A DNA stretch of 64,000 nt from Oscillospiraceae bacterium (GCA_004558145.1 SFDQ01000005.1:112295-176294), one strand, 5' to 3'; shown: positions 40,612 through 49,777, counted from the stretch's first letter. The notes: generated by a model from the letters alone, not told the origin. Made by a program: numbers and translations.

Positions 40612-41132
40612 TGCCTCTCGCTCCTTTCCCTGATTTGCTGCTGCAGCATCTTTTTGGCCCGGAACAGCTGGGTGTGCACCGTTTTGGGCGGCCGGCGCAG
40701 CGCCCGGGAAATTTCTTCCACGCTGCGCTCCTCCAAAAAGTACATCACCGAGACCTGTAAGTAGGGTTCCCGCAGCGAGCGCACCATCTGCCGGATGGCG
40801 GCCGCCTCGTCCTCGGTGACGGTGAGGTCCTCCGGCCCGGGCGGGGCCGCCGTGCCGGGGGGCGGCGATTGGGGCATGCCATCGTCGCCGGGGGCGCTCA
40901 CCCGCCTTGCCCAGGCGCTTTTCAGATGGTCCCGGGCCTTGTTGGTGGCGATGCGGGCCAGCCAGGGCTTGTAGTGTTCGGGCGGGCAGGAATCCATGTG
41001 AGTGAAGGCGGACACGAAGGTGTCCTGGGTCAGGTCCTCGGCCAGCTGATGGTCCTGCACCAGCTGGTAGCACACGGTGTACACCAGCCGCTGGTACTGC
41101 TCGACCAGCCCCGCAAACTGTGCATTTGTCAC
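40608..41132 (-). CDS. ECF RNA polymerase sigma factor
   Basis: 174 residues. Region 2: LVEQYQRLVYTVCYQLVQD, then AEDLTQDTFVSAFTHM. Region 4: LREPYLQVSVMYFLEERSVEE followed by the helix-turn-helix RALRRPPKTVHTQLFRAKKML. No region 1 or 3, typical of extracytoplasmic-function sigmas. GTG start at 41132. First gene of a four-gene operon (sigma, anti-sigma, TM2-like, membrane protein). No self-like promoter motif could be confirmed upstream. Confidence 0.93.
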   Translation of the reverse strand: MTNAQFAGLVEQYQRLVYTVCYQLVQDHQLAEDLTQDTFVSAFTHMDSCPPEHYKPWLARIATNKARDHLKSAWARRVSAPGDDGMPQSPPPGTAAPPGPEDLTVTEDEAAAIRQMVRSLREPYLQVSVMYFLEERSVEEISRALRRPPKTVHTQLFRAKKMLQQQIRERSERQ

Positions 41133-41237
41133 GCCGGTGTCTCACCGCCCTTTCCCCTCACTGTGTCTATGTAACGAGCCGGCGGGGCCGGTTTCTTCAA
41201 CACGCGGCAAAAAAATCAAAACTTGTTTTGCGATGCG

Positions 41238-41266
41238 AAAAAAGCCGCCCCCGGCGGGGCGGCTTT
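41238..41266 (-). terminator. Terminator of the DUF368 gene
   Basis: AAGCCGCCCC/GGGGCGGCTT with T-run on the minus strand. Confidence 0.85.
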
Positions 41267-41279
41267 GGGAAGAAGCGGC

Positions 41280-42167
41280 TTATTCCGGGTCGGCCTTGCC
41301 CATCAGCAGGGTGACCCAGGCGCCGGCGGCGCCCAGAATGAGGCCCACGATGAGGCCGGGCACGGTGAAGCTGGCCAGCGCGCCGGAGGAGTAGAGCACC
41401 GCGAAGGGGCTGGACAGGATGAGCCCGATGATGCCCGCGAAGGTCTGGCTGGGGAAGTGGGCAAAGAGGTACTCGATGATCTTGGCGATGGCGAAGATGC
41501 CCAGCGCCACGCCCACGCCGAAGGGCAGCAGCAGGCTGACGTTGTGCAGGATGAGGCCGAAGTCGCCGGCCACAAGGCCGTCCACGCAGCCGGTGACCAG
41601 GTCCAGGATGGTGTTGTAGTAGCCCAGCACCATCAGAACCATGCTGCCGGACACGCCGGGGATGACCATGGTGGCGCTGGCGATGAGGCCCAGGGCCGCC
41701 AGCAGCAGGGCGGTGCCGGGGGTGAGGGTGAGGGTCTTGACGGCCTCGTCGCCCCCCTGCAGCAGGGCCATGCCCACGCCGAAGGCCAGCAGGGCGACAA
41801 AGCAGACCACCTCGCCGGCAGGCACGCCCTTGCGGGCCTTTTTGGCGTAGCTTTCTTTAAAGCGCACCCACAGGATGGGCAGGCCGCCCAGGATGAGGCC
41901 CACGAAGGTGAGGCAGGTGGCCAGGGTGTGCTCGGCCAGCAGATAGCGCAGGGCGTAGCCGAAGGCCACGATGCCCACGCCCATGCCCACACCCAGGGGC
42001 AGCAGGGTGAGGATGCTCTGCTTGAAGTGCCTGAACAGGCCGCTCACCGCGCCGATGATCTTGTCGTACACGCCCATGGACACCGCCATGGTGCCGCCGG
42101 ACACGCCGGGGATGATGTTGGCCACGCCGATGGCCACGCCCCGCAATACATCCATGATCGCTTTCAT
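41280..42167 (-). CDS. DUF368 family polytopic membrane protein
   Basis: 295 residues with about eight TMs. The paired motifs GVANIIPGVSGGTMAVSMGVY near the start and MVIPGVSGSMVLMVLGYYN in the middle identify DUF368. Bacterial DUF368 proteins have been linked to translocation of undecaprenyl phosphate (PopT family), which would place this gene in cell-wall lipid recycling. Start at 42167 agrees with the family and has AAGGAG in front. Confidence 0.92.
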   Translation of the reverse strand: MKAIMDVLRGVAIGVANIIPGVSGGTMAVSMGVYDKIIGAVSGLFRHFKQSILTLLPLGVGMGVGIVAFGYALRYLLAEHTLATCLTFVGLILGGLPILWVRFKESYAKKARKGVPAGEVVCFVALLAFGVGMALLQGGDEAVKTLTLTPGTALLLAALGLIASATMVIPGVSGSMVLMVLGYYNTILDLVTGCVDGLVAGDFGLILHNVSLLLPFGVGVALGIFAIAKIIEYLFAHFPSQTFAGIIGLILSSPFAVLYSSGALASFTVPGLIVGLILGAAGAWVTLLMGKADPE

Positions 42168-42267
42168 GCGTTTTCTCCTTTTGCAACTCTCGTTTCGCGC
42201 CCGCAGAAGGGGGCACGGTAACAACTATACATTATAATGCCCCGCCGCGCAAGGCTTTTCGGGACAT

Positions 42268-43023
42268 TTACAGCTCGATGTCCAGTTCCACGGGGCAGTG
42301 GTCGGAGCCGAAGACCTCGGGGTGGATGGCGGCGGTCTTGACCTTGTCCATCACGCGGCGGCTGACGATGAAGTAATCGATGCGCCACCCCGCGTTGTTC
42401 TTGCGGGCGTTGAAGCGGTAGCTCCACCAGCTATAGGCCCCGGTGAGGTCGGGGTACTTCTCCCGGAAGGTGTCGGCAAAGCCCGCCGCCAGCAGCTCGG
42501 TCATCTTGGCCCGCTCCTGGTCCGAGAAGCCCGCGTTGCCCCGGTTGGGGCCGGGGTTTTTCAGGTCGATCTCGTTGTGCGCCACGTTCAGGTCGCCGCA
42601 GAGCACCACCGGCTTTTTGGCGTCCAGCGCCAGCAGGTAGGCCCGCAGGTCGTCCTCCCAGCGCATGCGATAGTCGATGCGGGCAAGGCCCTCCTGGGCG
42701 TTGGGCACATAGACGTTCACAAGATAGAAATTCTCGAATTCCAGCGTGATGGCCCGGCCCTCGTGGCTGTGCTCCTCCACGCCGATGCCGTAGCTCACCG
42801 AGAGGGGCTCCACCCGGCTCCAGCAGGCGGTGCCGGAATAGCCCTTTTTCTCGGCGCTGTAAAAATACGAAGTGTAGCCCTCGGGGGCAAAGTCCGCCTC
42901 GCCGGGCTGGCATTTGGTCTCCTGCACGCAGAACACGTCGGCGTCCAGCGCCGCGAAGGAGGCGGCAAAATCTTTTTTCAAAACAGCCCGCAGGCCGTTC
43001 ACGTTCCAGCTGATGAGTTTCAT
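42268..43023 (-). CDS. xth: Exodeoxyribonuclease III
   Basis: 251 residues. AP endonuclease/3'-5' exonuclease of base-excision repair. Motifs: ISWNVNGLRA (metal Asn), VFCVQETKC (catalytic Glu), LVNVYVPNA, LCGDLNVAHNEIDL (Asp/Asn), YSWWSYRFNARKNNAGWRIDYF, and GSDHCPVELDIEL (catalytic His). Full family length. Monocistronic. Confidence 0.96.
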   Translation of the reverse strand: MKLISWNVNGLRAVLKKDFAASFAALDADVFCVQETKCQPGEADFAPEGYTSYFYSAEKKGYSGTACWSRVEPLSVSYGIGVEEHSHEGRAITLEFENFYLVNVYVPNAQEGLARIDYRMRWEDDLRAYLLALDAKKPVVLCGDLNVAHNEIDLKNPGPNRGNAGFSDQERAKMTELLAAGFADTFREKYPDLTGAYSWWSYRFNARKNNAGWRIDYFIVSRRVMDKVKTAAIHPEVFGSDHCPVELDIEL

Positions 43024-43159
43024 GGCTGTCTCCTTTTCGGGCCGCCCCGCGGGGCGGTTCTTTCCCCCTCATTATAAGGAAGATGGGCCGCCGGCGCAAG
43101 GGGGACGGTTTCTCTTTTGCGCAATTTGATATTTTGTTAACAATGACATATTTTTCTCT

Positions 43160-43208
43160 ACAAATTTGTCTAAATTTTATTGACATTTTGCATTATTTCA
43201 ATTATAAT
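43160..43208 (+). promoter_or_regulatory. Consensus promoter with upstream palindromes
   Basis: TTGACA (43180-43185), 17-bp spacer, TATAAT (43203-43208): a perfect sigma-A promoter. Upstream lie the perfect palindromes TTGTTAACAA (43134-43143) and ACAAATTTGT (43160-43169). Confidence 0.9.
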
Positions 43209-43257
43209 CGATACAGTTTAATTCTTAAGAATAAATATTGCTCAGGAGTATGGAGAC

Positions 43258-43297
43258 GAGCGAACGAATTCCTTTTGATTCGTTGCGCTCTTTTTTT
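43258..43297 (+). terminator. Intrinsic terminator in the leader of the hydrolase gene
   Basis: 12-bp stem GAGCGAACGAAT / ATTCGTTGCGCTC with one bulged G, then seven T. It lies about 45 bases after the predicted transcription start and about 130 bases before the gene. Confidence 0.75.
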
Positions 43298-43423
43298 GTG
43301 CCCGCGTGGACGCGGCGCGGCGCAAAGGCACCTTTCCTGCGCGAAGGGAGGAGGAACGACCGACTGACTTGTTTTGCGGGCAAAAGACGCGTCCAGACAA
43401 AAAAAGCGGAAAGGATGGCAACT

Positions 43424-45523
43424 ATGGCAGCAACCACTTCACAAAACAGCAAAAAGAAATATTGGCGGCTTTTTCTGATCCTGTTTGCCGCGATCCTGTT
43501 GTTCAGTTTCTGCGCGCAGGTCGTGGCCACCGCGGGCGGACGGATCAAGATCGAGCAGATCTCCATCGATTCCCGCGGCGCGGTCATCCAGGCAGACCTG
43601 TACTATCCCGCCGGGACCAACGACACCGACAGCCTGCCGGGCATCATCGTGGCCCACGGCGCGGGCGTGAACAAGGGCAACTACAAGAGCATTGCCGAGG
43701 AGCTGGCGCGGCGCGGCTTCGTGGTGATGAACGTGAACAGCTACGGCATGAGCGGCAGCGAGATGCCCGCTTATGACGAATACGACCAGGGGCAGGACGG
43801 CTTCAACTCCTGGGCGACCAGCGGCGGCCTGTATGACGCCATGCAGTTTCTGCGCACGCTGAATTTTGTGGACCAGACCCGGCTGGCCTTTGTGGGGCAC
43901 TCGATGGGCTCCATGCGGGCGGAGTTCGCAACGATGCTGGATTGCAGTTATCTGACCTACAACGACATCATGGTGAATGTGCTGCACGACACCTTCGGCC
44001 AGACCTTCACCGAGGACGAGATCCTGCTGGATGCCGACCAGCTGGCTACCGAGCGGCTCAATGCCGACCAGCTGGAATATTACAACTACCTCAAAGAGCA
44101 AAACCGGGAGTGGTACGACACCCGCATCAGCAGCATCCTCATTCTGGGCACCTCCGGCAAAAACATCGTGCCCCGCAAGGAAGTCTCCGTGGGCGGGCAC
44201 ACCGTTCTGCGCAACTGCCAGGTCAACCTGAGCATCGTCTGCGGCACCTATGACTCCACCGCCTTCATCACCAACGACTACGCGCTGGACTCCTGGTTCG
44301 TGGACGGCCAGATCGCCACCGACACCTGGTACCGGGTGGACGATGTGGCCGGGCACAGCGAAGTGGTGGGCACCATCGACGATTCCGTGGCCACCAACTC
44401 CGCCCTGCTGGACGCGGTGAACGCCCGTCAGGCGCGCTTCGTCACCTATAACCCCGAGACTCACAGCAAGAACTTTTTGTCCGTGCAGACCACGTCGGAC
44501 ATCGTTCGCTACTGCGAGCAGACCCTGAAGTACAACTGCGGCGAGCTGACCGACGCCGCCACCCACCCCATCGACGCCTACGACTCCATCTTCATGTGGC
44601 GCGAGATCTTCAACTTCCTGGCCATGTGCGCCATGCTGGGCATGCTGGTGCCGCTGGCCGCGCTTCTGTACGACACCGCCTTCTTCGCCCCCTGCCGCGG
44701 CACCGTGGCGATGAACACCACCCGCTACGGCAAAAAGCGCTACTGGATCACCAGCATCGTCTCCGCGCTCATCGGGCTGGTCACCATCTACTGGCTGAAC
44801 GTGAAGGTGTTCGCCCCCATGCTGCCGGCCAACGACATGTTCCCGCTGTGGCCTGTTTTCTGGCTGGGGCCCATCTTCCTGCTGGTATTCGCCGGTTTCT
44901 CCATCGTGGAGCTTCTCGTCTTCAACTATCTTGACAAGAAGAAGTACGGCGCCGGCTTCGTGGCAAGCGCCAACCTCAAGATGCGTCCGCTGAATGTTCT
45001 CAAGACCCTGCTGGCGGCCGTCATCATCATCTTTGTGGCCTACACCTCGCTGGACATCATCAAGTACCTGTTCAATCAGGACTACCGCCTGTGGATGTTC
45101 GCCTTTGACCAGCTGAAGGTGGAATACTGGGCGGATGTGTTCAAATACTTCCTGTTCACCTTCCTGCAGTTCCTTCCCATCGGCGCCGCCCTCAACTACG
45201 CGCGCCGGCCGGACATCCCGGAATGGCTGGACGAAGTGCTCACCGTCCTGTTCGGCTCTGTCGGCGTGTGGCTGCTGGCCCTGGCCAACATCCTGGTGCT
45301 GAACGCCGGCGGAACGGCCCTTTGCTCCTGGCAGTTCACCTACCAGTTCCTGCTGGCCGTTCCCGTGACCATCTATCTCTGCCGCCGGCTGTACAAGGTG
45401 ACCAACAGCGTCTGGCTGGGCGCTTTTGTCAACGCCTTCCTCCTGGGCTGGTCCTTCGTGGGCGCCGCCGGCTACAACATCTACCACGCCCAGAGCGTTT
45501 TCAGCACCTTCTTCAACTTCTGA
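43424..45523 (+). CDS. Membrane-bound alpha/beta hydrolase with C-terminal multi-TM domain
   Basis: 699 residues. One N-terminal TM (about 15-35) leads into an extracytoplasmic alpha/beta-hydrolase domain (about 45-330): oxyanion region IVAHGAGVNKG and nucleophile elbow GHSMGSMRAE. Seven or eight TMs (about 390-695) follow, a module also seen alone in Clostridia. The catalytic Asp and His cannot be placed with certainty; DDVAGHSEVV may hold the His. ATG at 43424 has AAAGGA at a proper distance, whereas the ATG at 43415 touches it. Candidate lipid or cell-wall esterase; substrate unknown. Confidence 0.85.
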   Translation: MAATTSQNSKKKYWRLFLILFAAILLFSFCAQVVATAGGRIKIEQISIDSRGAVIQADLYYPAGTNDTDSLPGIIVAHGAGVNKGNYKSIAEELARRGFVVMNVNSYGMSGSEMPAYDEYDQGQDGFNSWATSGGLYDAMQFLRTLNFVDQTRLAFVGHSMGSMRAEFATMLDCSYLTYNDIMVNVLHDTFGQTFTEDEILLDADQLATERLNADQLEYYNYLKEQNREWYDTRISSILILGTSGKNIVPRKEVSVGGHTVLRNCQVNLSIVCGTYDSTAFITNDYALDSWFVDGQIATDTWYRVDDVAGHSEVVGTIDDSVATNSALLDAVNARQARFVTYNPETHSKNFLSVQTTSDIVRYCEQTLKYNCGELTDAATHPIDAYDSIFMWREIFNFLAMCAMLGMLVPLAALLYDTAFFAPCRGTVAMNTTRYGKKRYWITSIVSALIGLVTIYWLNVKVFAPMLPANDMFPLWPVFWLGPIFLLVFAGFSIVELLVFNYLDKKKYGAGFVASANLKMRPLNVLKTLLAAVIIIFVAYTSLDIIKYLFNQDYRLWMFAFDQLKVEYWADVFKYFLFTFLQFLPIGAALNYARRPDIPEWLDEVLTVLFGSVGVWLLALANILVLNAGGTALCSWQFTYQFLLAVPVTIYLCRRLYKVTNSVWLGAFVNAFLLGWSFVGAAGYNIYHAQSVFSTFFNF

Positions 45524-45542
45524 TTCACAGGCCGCCGGCCAC

Positions 45543-45576
45543 AAAAGGCTCCCCCTTCACCGGGGGAGCCTTTTTC
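45543..45576 (+). terminator. Intrinsic terminator
   Basis: AAAAGGCTCCCCC-TTCA-CCGGGGGAGCCTTTTT. Confidence 0.93.
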
Positions 45577-45582
45577 ACCCCG

Positions 45583-45612
45583 TTGACCCGCGGCATGCCG
45601 CCGCCTTATAAT
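45583..45612 (+). promoter_or_regulatory. Promoter of the nitroreductase gene
   Basis: TTGACC (45583-45588), 18-bp spacer, TATAAT (45607-45612). Confidence 0.75.
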
Positions 45613-45635
45613 GAGAGCAGCAAGGAGGGATACCC

Positions 45636-46388
45636 ATGAACGAAGTTCTGCGTCAGCTGGCATCGCGCAAGAGCGTGCGGGTCTACACCGATGAGCCGGT
45701 GACCGCCGAGGAGAAACAGGCCATCCTGCAGGCCGCCTTCGACGCGCCCACCGCGGGCTGCCAGCAGCTCTACACCATCATCGATGTGACCGACCAGGCG
45801 CTGAAGGAGCGGCTGGCGGACCTGTGCGACCACCAGCCCTTCATCGCCGCCGCGCCGCTGGTGCTGGTGTTCCTGGCGGACTGCCGCCGCTGGGAGCAGT
45901 GCTACCGTGCGGCGGGCCTTTCGCCCCGTGCCCCCGGCCCCGGCGACCTGCTGCTGGCCGCGGCCGATGCTTGCATCGCCGCCCAGAACGCCGTGACCGC
46001 CGCCGAGAGCCTTGGCATCGGCAGCTGCTACATCGGGGATGTCATTGAGCAGTGCGAGGAAATGCGCAAAGCCCTGGCCCTGCCCCCCGCCGTGGTGCCC
46101 GCCGCCATGGTGGTGTTCGGCCGCCCCACCGACCAGCAGAAGGCCCGGCGCAAGCCCGCCCGCCTGCCCGCGGAGTATGTGGTGTGCGAGAACACCTACG
46201 CCGACCACACCCCCGAGGAGCACCGGGCCGCCCTCACCGCCCGGGCCGCCGCGGACGAAAAGCCCGCCTTCGATTTCGACGCCTGGGTGCGCGCCTTCGC
46301 CGCCCGCAAGTACGAGAGCGGCTTTTCCCGGGAAATGAGCCGCAGCGCCGCGGTGTACCTCAAGGATTTTGAGGGCTGGGACCGCTGA
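45636..46388 (+). CDS. Nitroreductase family protein (NfsA/FRP-like)
   Basis: 250 residues. FMN-dependent oxidoreductase fold: N-terminal RKSVRVYTDEPVT (the SxRxY FMN-binding start) and APTAGCQQLYTI, then AAQNAVTAAESLGIGSCYIGDV. A C-terminal extension (about 180-250) is typical of the FRP/NfsA group. It would reduce quinones, flavins or nitro compounds with NAD(P)H in the cytoplasm. AAGGAGG precedes ATG. Monocistronic. Confidence 0.92.
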   Translation: MNEVLRQLASRKSVRVYTDEPVTAEEKQAILQAAFDAPTAGCQQLYTIIDVTDQALKERLADLCDHQPFIAAAPLVLVFLADCRRWEQCYRAAGLSPRAPGPGDLLLAAADACIAAQNAVTAAESLGIGSCYIGDVIEQCEEMRKALALPPAVVPAAMVVFGRPTDQQKARRKPARLPAEYVVCENTYADHTPEEHRAALTARAAADEKPAFDFDAWVRAFAARKYESGFSREMSRSAAVYLKDFEGWDR

Positions 46389-46436
46389 TTCCCCCCTCAT
46401 TTCAGTATTATCCTAAAATCATATTCCATTCTGTAT

Positions 46437-46477
46437 AAAAAACATCCCCGGCACGAACCGTGCCGGGGATGTTTTTT
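46437..46477. terminator. Bidirectional intrinsic terminator
   Basis: AAAAAACATCCCCGGCACG / CGTGCCGGGGATGTTTTTT between convergent genes. Confidence 0.95.
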
Positions 46478-46500
46478 GTCCGCTTGCTTTTGGGGGAAAA

Positions 46501-48201
46501 TCAGCCGTAGAGGATGTCATCCACGTTGGACGGGCCGTACTTCTCCATGTGCTCGGCCATCTCGGTGAGCAGCTCCTGGTTGGTGATGTTGCCGCTGTGG
46601 CCGGTGCGGGGGAAGGTGATGCTGTAACCGTCGTAGTAGGGGTCGGTGGTGGTCTCCAGCCAGTCGCCCAGGACGTACTGGGCCTGGTTGAGGTAGTAGG
46701 CGTCCATGTCGCCGCCGCGGATGTGGATCTTGCCCACCAGCTGCTCGCCGATCTCGGACCAGTTCTCCTGCAGGTACTTGGTCAGGTCATAATGCTCGCC
46801 CCAGTACTCCACCACGTCCTTGTTGATGTCGCCGGTGAGGGGGTCATAGACGCGCTCGGGGTAGCCGTCCTCGCCCATGGGGCCGTAGACCGCTTCCCAG
46901 ATGGCCCACTGGCCCAGGCTCTGGCACTGCAGGCCGCCCACCGCGGCCTCGTAGAGATTCTCGTCCTTCATGGCGTACTTGATGTTGCCGTCCAGTGCAA
47001 CGCTGCCGGGACGGGCCACCTTGTACCAGCCGTTGTCGGTGTAGTAGGCGTTGTCGTCCTCGTAGAGGTTGACCACCTGATAGTGCTCGAAGGTGACGGA
47101 GTCGGGGCACAGGCTCCAGGTGCCGCCGTAGAAGTCGGGATTGAACACCTGCATGGCCAGGCTCTCCCAGCCGCCGGTGGACCCGCCGGACAACAGACGC
47201 GCCCAGGACTCGGGGATGAGGTTGAAGGTCTCTTCCAGATAGGGGATGAGCTCCTGCTGGATGGCGTCGCCCCAGGGGCCCAGGTTCTCGCTGTTCACGG
47301 AGTAGGAGGTGTCGTAGTACATGTTCGCGTCACGGAAGGTGATGACCACCATCTGGGGCGCTTCGCCGCTGTCCCACCAGGTGGTGAACTCCTCGTTGGT
47401 GCCGTAGCTCAAGGGAGCGCTGCCGCCGGGGAAGTGGCCCTGGTAGTAGAGGGTGGGATAGGCCTTTTCGGGGTCGTAGTTATGAGGCAGCAGCACGTTC
47501 GCGCCGATGTAGATGTCCTGGCCCCAGAACTCGCTGAGCAGCTCGCTCTTGATCTTGACGTACTTCACCTGCTCGGTGTCCTCATAGTTGCCCTGCTGGG
47601 CCACCTGCCCCTCTTCCAGTTCGGGCATGGGGATCATCTCGCTCAGGGTCAGGCTGATGGTCTGGTCGCTGGTCACGTCCACCTGGGCGGTCTGCACGTC
47701 GCTGTAATAGTTGCCGGGGTTGGAGAGGAAGTCGCCGCCGCCGCCCTGGTCGGCCATGCCCCAGATGGTGGAGCCGTTGCTGCGCTCGAACTTGGTGTAG
47801 GTGATGAAGAAGGCCTGCACCGAGAACTCCTGGGCGGGCAGCTCTTCCAGCTCAAAGGGGAAGCCGATGATCTCGTCGTCGGCCACGGTGAACTCGATGG
47901 TGTCGCCGGCCTTGAGGCCGTAGACCGTCTTGCCGAACACCGGCACGCCGTAGAGGTCGATCTGCTCATAGGGCTGGGCCTCGCTGGTGTCGGTGGCGAA
48001 GGCCACAAGGCAGCGGCCGTTCAGTTCGCCCTCGAAATCGTCGGGCACCTTGACGCTGACGGTAAAGCCGGAGTCGGCCCCGGCGCTCATGTTATCAGCG
48101 GAAGCGGCGGGGGCGGAAGAGGAGGGCGACGCGGCGCAGCCCACGGCGGACAGCGCCATCAGCCCGGCGCACAGAGCGCCGATCAACTTTTTGCAATGCA
48201 T
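46501..48201 (-). CDS. Esterase-like alpha/beta-hydrolase lipoprotein
   Basis: 566 residues. Lipoprotein signal with lipobox SAVGC (Cys at about 22) and a Ser/Ala linker. An N-terminal beta domain (about 45-190) is followed by an alpha/beta-hydrolase domain (about 225-560) of the putative esterase (Esterase D-like) type: VLLPHNYDPEKAYPTLYYQG, nucleophile region LLSGGSTGGWES, and a late His in FPRTGHSGN. Extracellular, membrane-anchored. Possibly a feruloyl- or acetyl-esterase acting on plant polysaccharides; substrate is inference. Confidence 0.87.
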   Translation of the reverse strand: MHCKKLIGALCAGLMALSAVGCAASPSSSAPAASADNMSAGADSGFTVSVKVPDDFEGELNGRCLVAFATDTSEAQPYEQIDLYGVPVFGKTVYGLKAGDTIEFTVADDEIIGFPFELEELPAQEFSVQAFFITYTKFERSNGSTIWGMADQGGGGDFLSNPGNYYSDVQTAQVDVTSDQTISLTLSEMIPMPELEEGQVAQQGNYEDTEQVKYVKIKSELLSEFWGQDIYIGANVLLPHNYDPEKAYPTLYYQGHFPGGSAPLSYGTNEEFTTWWDSGEAPQMVVITFRDANMYYDTSYSVNSENLGPWGDAIQQELIPYLEETFNLIPESWARLLSGGSTGGWESLAMQVFNPDFYGGTWSLCPDSVTFEHYQVVNLYEDDNAYYTDNGWYKVARPGSVALDGNIKYAMKDENLYEAAVGGLQCQSLGQWAIWEAVYGPMGEDGYPERVYDPLTGDINKDVVEYWGEHYDLTKYLQENWSEIGEQLVGKIHIRGGDMDAYYLNQAQYVLGDWLETTTDPYYDGYSITFPRTGHSGNITNQELLTEMAEHMEKYGPSNVDDILYG

Positions 48202-48355
48202 GACAAAACCTCATTTCTTGGTCGGGGCCGCGGGGCGGCCCGGGTGAAGCAAATTTATAAACTTTCATCCTTTCCGCTTCGTCGTCGCATGCAGAGCTCC
48301 CCTTTCGCGGCTTATCAAGGCATTTTGCCCGCCGCCCGAAAAATTGTATGAATGT

Positions 48356-48384
48356 ATAATAATGCATAAATATCGAAAAAGCAA
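48356..48384 (-). promoter_or_regulatory. Promoter of the esterase lipoprotein gene
   Basis: On the minus strand TTGCTT (plus 48379-48384), 17-bp spacer, TATTAT (plus 48356-48361). Confidence 0.55.
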
Positions 48385-48470
48385 GCATATTTTTGAAAAT
48401 ATATACTTTTTATATTTATTGCACAAACCTTGTTCAGCGCCTCGCCCACTTTTCGCCGCCCTGCCCAAAG

Positions 48471-48505
48471 AAAAAGGCCCCGACCACAAAGGGTCGGGGC
48501 CTTGG
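48471..48505 (-). terminator. Terminator of htrA
   Basis: AAGGCCCCGACC / GGTCGGGGCCTT with T-run on the minus strand. Confidence 0.88.
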
Positions 48506-48520
48506 GTTTATTCAACTGTG

Positions 48521-49777
48521 TTATGCGCCGGTCTTTTCGCCCAGGGTGACCTGCAGGGTGATAAGCTCGCGGCCGCGGTCCACCTGGACCTCCACCACGT
48601 CGCCCACATTGTAGCTCTTGAGGGCATTGGTCACGTCGTCGGTGCTCTCCACCAGCTGGGTGCCGATGCTCACGATGCGGTCGCCCGCCTTCATGCCGGC
48701 GGCCTCGGCGCCGGAGCCCTCATCCACGCTGTTCACGTAGACGCCCAGGCTGCTCACGCCGTACTGCATGGCGGTCTGCACGTCGCCCACGGTGATGACG
48801 GTGATGCCCAGTGCGGGACGGCCGGTGACGTAGCCGTTCTCCAGCAGGTCCTGTACGACGGTCTTCATGGTGTTCACCGGGATGGCGAAGCCCAGGCCCT
48901 CGGCGTCCTCGTCGGAGTATTTGGCGTTGACGATGCCGATCAGTTCACCGTTGGTGTTGAACAGGCCGCCGCCGGAGTTGCCCGGGCTGATGGCCGCGCT
49001 GGTCTGCATCAGGGTCATCTCGTTGCCTTCCACCGAGATGTCACGGTTCAGAGCGGAGACGATGCCGTCGGTGACGGTGCCGCCCAGGGTGCCCATGGGG
49101 TTGCCCACGGCGATGACCACTTCGCCCACCTGCACGCTGTCGGAATCGCCCAGCACAGCGGGGGTCAGGCCGGTGGCGTCGATCTTCAGCAGGGCGATGT
49201 CGCTCTGCTGGTCGCTGCCCACCACGGTGGCGGTGTAGGTGGAGTCGTCATGCAGGGTCACGGTGATCTGCTGGGCGCCTTCCACCACGTGGTAGTTGGT
49301 GACGATGTAGCCGTCGGTGGTGAGGATGACGCCGCTGCCGGCGCCGCTGAGCACCTGCTGGCCGCCCCAGAAGTAGTTGTCGGTGACGATCTGCTCGGTG
49401 GTGACCACCACAACGCTGGGGGTCACCGCGCTGGCCACGTCGGACAGGCTGCCGCCGGTGGAGGAGGTGGAGGTGGCGCTGCCGCCGGAGGCCGCCTGAT
49501 ACATCACCGTCTGGCCGCCGTTTTTGCTGGCCACCAGATAGCCGGCGAAGCCGCCGCCGAAACTGACCGCCGCCACCAGCACCAGGGCCAGCACGCCTGC
49601 CAGCACCTTTTTGCCGATGCCCCGCTTCTTGCGGGGAGGCTCGCCGCCGCCCATGGGCGCGCCGGGCATGCCGCCGTCGCCGGGCATCTGCCCGGAAGGG
49701 CCGCTCCCCGTGGGGGGCGCGGGGTTGTATCCGTTCTGATAGAGACCGGAGTAATCATATTCCCATTTGTTTTCCAT
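48521..49777 (-). CDS. htrA: HtrA/DegP-like serine protease (S1C)
   Basis: 418 residues. A Gly/Pro-rich cytoplasmic N-terminus (1-55) leads to one TM (about 62-84) and an extracytoplasmic trypsin-like domain (about 110-295). The catalytic triad is His in TNYHVVEGA, Asp in QQSDIALLKID and Ser in SPGNSGGGLFN. One PDZ domain (about 310-410, YVTGRPALGITV to VDRG) follows. Quality control of exported proteins at the membrane-wall interface, in the usual one-PDZ Firmicutes form. Monocistronic. Confidence 0.95.
   Translation of the reverse strand: MENKWEYDYSGLYQNGYNPAPPTGSGPSGQMPGDGGMPGAPMGGGEPPRKKRGIGKKVLAGVLALVLVAAVSFGGGFAGYLVASKNGGQTVMYQAASGGSATSTSSTGGSLSDVASAVTPSVVVVTTEQIVTDNYFWGGQQVLSGAGSGVILTTDGYIVTNYHVVEGAQQITVTLHDDSTYTATVVGSDQQSDIALLKIDATGLTPAVLGDSDSVQVGEVVIAVGNPMGTLGGTVTDGIVSALNRDISVEGNEMTLMQTSAAISPGNSGGGLFNTNGELIGIVNAKYSDEDAEGLGFAIPVNTMKTVVQDLLENGYVTGRPALGITVITVGDVQTAMQYGVSSLGVYVNSVDEGSGAEAAGMKAGDRIVSIGTQLVESTDDVTNALKSYNVGDVVEVQVDRGRELITLQVTLGEKTGA

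Larger units (their letters stand above)
48202..48520. other. Intergenic region, 319 bp, AT-rich
   Basis: Contains the esterase promoter on the minus strand (48356-48384), its roughly 150-base leader, and the htrA terminator (48471-48505). No RNA gene recognised. Confidence 0.6.

Noticed and set aside
43024..43423. T-box or riboswitch in the hydrolase leader
   Set aside because: No T-box sequence (such as GGTGGTACCGCG) and no recognised riboswitch core; only a simple hairpin terminator is visible.
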